From positions 30,004 to 94,003 of the forward strand of contig JAQXTA010000008.1 in the NCBI GenBank assembly GCA_029219245.1: a stretch of 64,000 nucleotides of DNA, written 5' to 3'. Shown here one piece after another: positions 62,391-64,000 of this stretch; position 1 is the first letter of the stretch, and the number at the start of each line of letters is the position of its first letter. The notes under the pieces are model-generated. The model was given only the letters and a program-made list of their open reading frames with translations, made no database searches and was not told the origin of the DNA. The DNA is from Lachnospiraceae bacterium. GTDB lineage: Bacteria; Bacillota; Clostridia; Lachnospirales; Lachnospiraceae. The translations under genes and the position numbers were made by a program.

Positions 62391-63287
62391 TTATTTCAAT
62401 ACTAATTCATCAACAACCTTTACTAAATTACCAATTTCTGGTTTAGAAAGCTGCGCATCAGCACCTAATGCTTCACCTTTTCTCTTCATCTCATCATTAA
62501 CGAGTGAAGAGAAAATAACAACCGGGATATTCTTTGTTTCATCATCCTCTTTAATTAGCTTCGTTAATCTGTGACCATCCATAATAGGCATTTCAATATC
62601 GGTAATAACACATTTCACATGTTGATCCAATGTACCTTCTCTTTTACATTCCTGAATAACATCATATGCCTGTTGTCCATTTTCTGTATGAATCAGGTTA
62701 GCATAACCGGCTTTATGTAAAGAATCAACAATCAATTTATTTAACAAAGGAGAATCTTCTGCTACCAAAATAGGAACGTCATTTCTTTCTCTTTCGCCAA
62801 GTGCATCGATCTCTGTCATTTTAAGACCGGTTTCCGGATTGATATCTGTCACAATCTTCTCAAAATCAAGAATGATAATCAATCTGTCCTCATATTTAAT
62901 AATACCGGTAGAAATTCCTTCTTCCGTTGCTGACACAGTAGCATCCGGTTTGATTATATCTTTCCATGATACTCTATGAATTCCAACAACAGAATCCACA
63001 TGGAATGCAATATTTAACTTATTGAAATTCGTAATAATAAATAAACCACCCGGCTCAGATACACCACGCTGTAAGCAATTTTTCAAATCAATTGCTGTAA
63101 TCATAGTATCACGTGGCATAAAAATACCTTCTATACTTGGATGAGCATTCGGAACAGGTGTAACTTCCTGATATGTAATTATTTCTCTAATCTTTGCTAC
63201 ATTAATACCATATGCATTTCCGTCTAACTTAAATTCAAGTATCTCTAACTCATTTGTTCCATTCTCTAGTAGAATCTTTGTATCCAT
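62391..63287 (-). CDS. cheV: Chemotaxis coupling protein CheV (CheW + receiver)
   Basis: The start is ATG 63287 (MDTKILLENGTNELEILEF) after GAGGTGG, giving 298 residues. The N-terminal CheW domain (about 10-150: EFKLDGNAYGINVAKIREII, FMPRDTMITAIDLKNCL, VVGIHRVSWKDI) is followed by a receiver domain (PILVAEDSPLLNKLIVDSL, phospho-Asp in VKCVITDIEMPIMDG, VVIFSSLVNDEMKRKG). It couples chemoreceptors to CheA and is adjusted by phosphorylation. No other chemotaxis or flagellar gene is in the window. Confidence 0.94.
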   Translation of the reverse strand: MDTKILLENGTNELEILEFKLDGNAYGINVAKIREIITYQEVTPVPNAHPSIEGIFMPRDTMITAIDLKNCLQRGVSEPGGLFIITNFNKLNIAFHVDSVVGIHRVSWKDIIKPDATVSATEEGISTGIIKYEDRLIIILDFEKIVTDINPETGLKMTEIDALGERERNDVPILVAEDSPLLNKLIVDSLHKAGYANLIHTENGQQAYDVIQECKREGTLDQHVKCVITDIEMPIMDGHRLTKLIKEDDETKNIPVVIFSSLVNDEMKRKGEALGADAQLSKPEIGNLVKVVDELVLK

Positions 63288-63588
63288 GTAATCCACCTCA
63301 CGTTGTATTTTTAGAAAACAGCCTTTCTTTACATTATAATTTGCATACCCCAAAGCATATTTTCTATTTCTAATTATAAACCAAAATAATTATATCATAA
63401 AGTGAAATAAAAAAAAACACTATTTACATTTTTTTGTAAATAGTGTTTTGACATGCCCTCAAAACCAAATACTAAAAATCTCCATCCTTCCTTGTTACCC
63501 TTCCGCCTTTTTTCATCTACTTCTTTCTTTTATTCTCCAGAAGAATCACTTGTGATTCTTTGCAGATAATTTACGAAGTAAATTTTCT
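63288..63588. other. Intergenic region between cheV and the 23S rRNA gene
   Basis: These 301 bases hold no gene. They contain the rRNA terminator, a perfect palindrome AAGAATCACTTGTGATTCTT at 63541-63560 and a smaller inverted repeat (AATTTAC/GTAAATT) near 63568-63584, both in the 23S 3' flank and plausible processing sites. A TATAAT-like box upstream of cheV has no good -35. No 5S sequence is present. Confidence 0.8.
63410..63455 (-). terminator. Terminator of the rRNA operon
   Basis: Minus-strand perfect 15-base stem AAAACACTATTTACA / TGTAAATAGTGTTTT followed by a run of T. It lies about 140 bases after the 3' end of 23S. Confidence 0.85.

Positions 63589-64000
<412 letters not shown>

Noticed and set aside
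63354-63588. 5S rRNA in the 23S 3' flank
   Set aside because: No 5S-like conserved segments were found on either strand; the region contains the operon terminator and small palindromes only.

Overview
The window looks like a chromosomal segment of a low-GC anaerobic Firmicute, most likely a gut-type member of the Lachnospiraceae or a close clostridial relative. This is inferred from the gene complement (pta-ackA, BMP-family nucleoside importer, FeoAB with a DtxR-type regulator, PFL-like/ACT pair, LytTR-DUF3021 pair), from strong GGAGG ribosome sites and from sigma-A promoters close to consensus. I cannot name a genus. Almost every gene lies on the minus strand. Plus-strand genes are tmcAL, a DtxR-family regulator and one tRNA-Leu. 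I saw no prophage, insertion sequence or CRISPR array.

Layout, left to right. 1-3.9 kb: nucleoside-type ABC importer (lipoprotein, then ATPase, then a permease cut by the window edge). 4-7.7 kb: DUF1905/C39-like fusion protein and a YitT - GH25 lysozyme - AraC operon. 7.8-16.5 kb: housekeeping block yceD(DUF177)-rpmF-plsX-acpP-rnc-smc-ftsY plus a threonine dehydratase. 16.6-21.7 kb: an accessory block (LytTR regulator, DUF3021 membrane protein, coiled-coil lipoprotein, large secreted protein, ABC-2 exporter) sitting between the housekeeping genes and ackA. 21.9-25.7 kb: ackA and pta, with tmcAL divergent. 25.7-30.2 kb: cls-plsC-hybrid histidine kinase operon. 30.2-33.7 kb: sbcDC. 33.8-36.5 kb: HPr-like protein and MetNIQ-type importer. 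36.7-40.4 kb: alpha-glycosidase, ZIP transporter and a glycerol-1-phosphate dehydrogenase homologue. 40.5-43.3 kb: feoAB with a divergent DtxR-type regulator. 43.3-47.7 kb: cysteine-cluster protein, MATE exporter, PFL-like/ACT pair, WalJ-type hydrolase. 47.7-53.6 kb: FtsA-like protein, coaE, polA and an anti-sigma-like zinc protein. 53.7-59.1 kb: GH25 lysozyme with cell-wall-binding repeats, tRNA-Leu(CAA), lysA, ung, hisF and hisH. 59.1-63.3 kb: a large acidic membrane scaffold-like protein with tandem repeats, a degenerate sirtuin-like protein and CheV. From 63.6 kb to the edge: the 3' end of a 23S rRNA gene with no 5S gene behind it.

How the parts connect. pta-ackA makes acetate and ATP, and tmcAL uses acetate to modify tRNA-Met, so their divergent pairing is metabolically coherent. 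plsX, acpP, plsC, cls and the G1P dehydrogenase all touch membrane lipid synthesis. The feo promoter carries an inverted repeat over its -10 box, as expected for control by the adjacent DtxR-type protein. The alpha-glycosidase has a perfect LacI/CcpA-type palindrome next to its promoter. The least explained parts, and my best candidates for something new, are the scaffold/sirtuin-like/CheV neighbourhood at 59-63 kb and the LytTR accessory block at 16.6-21.7 kb.
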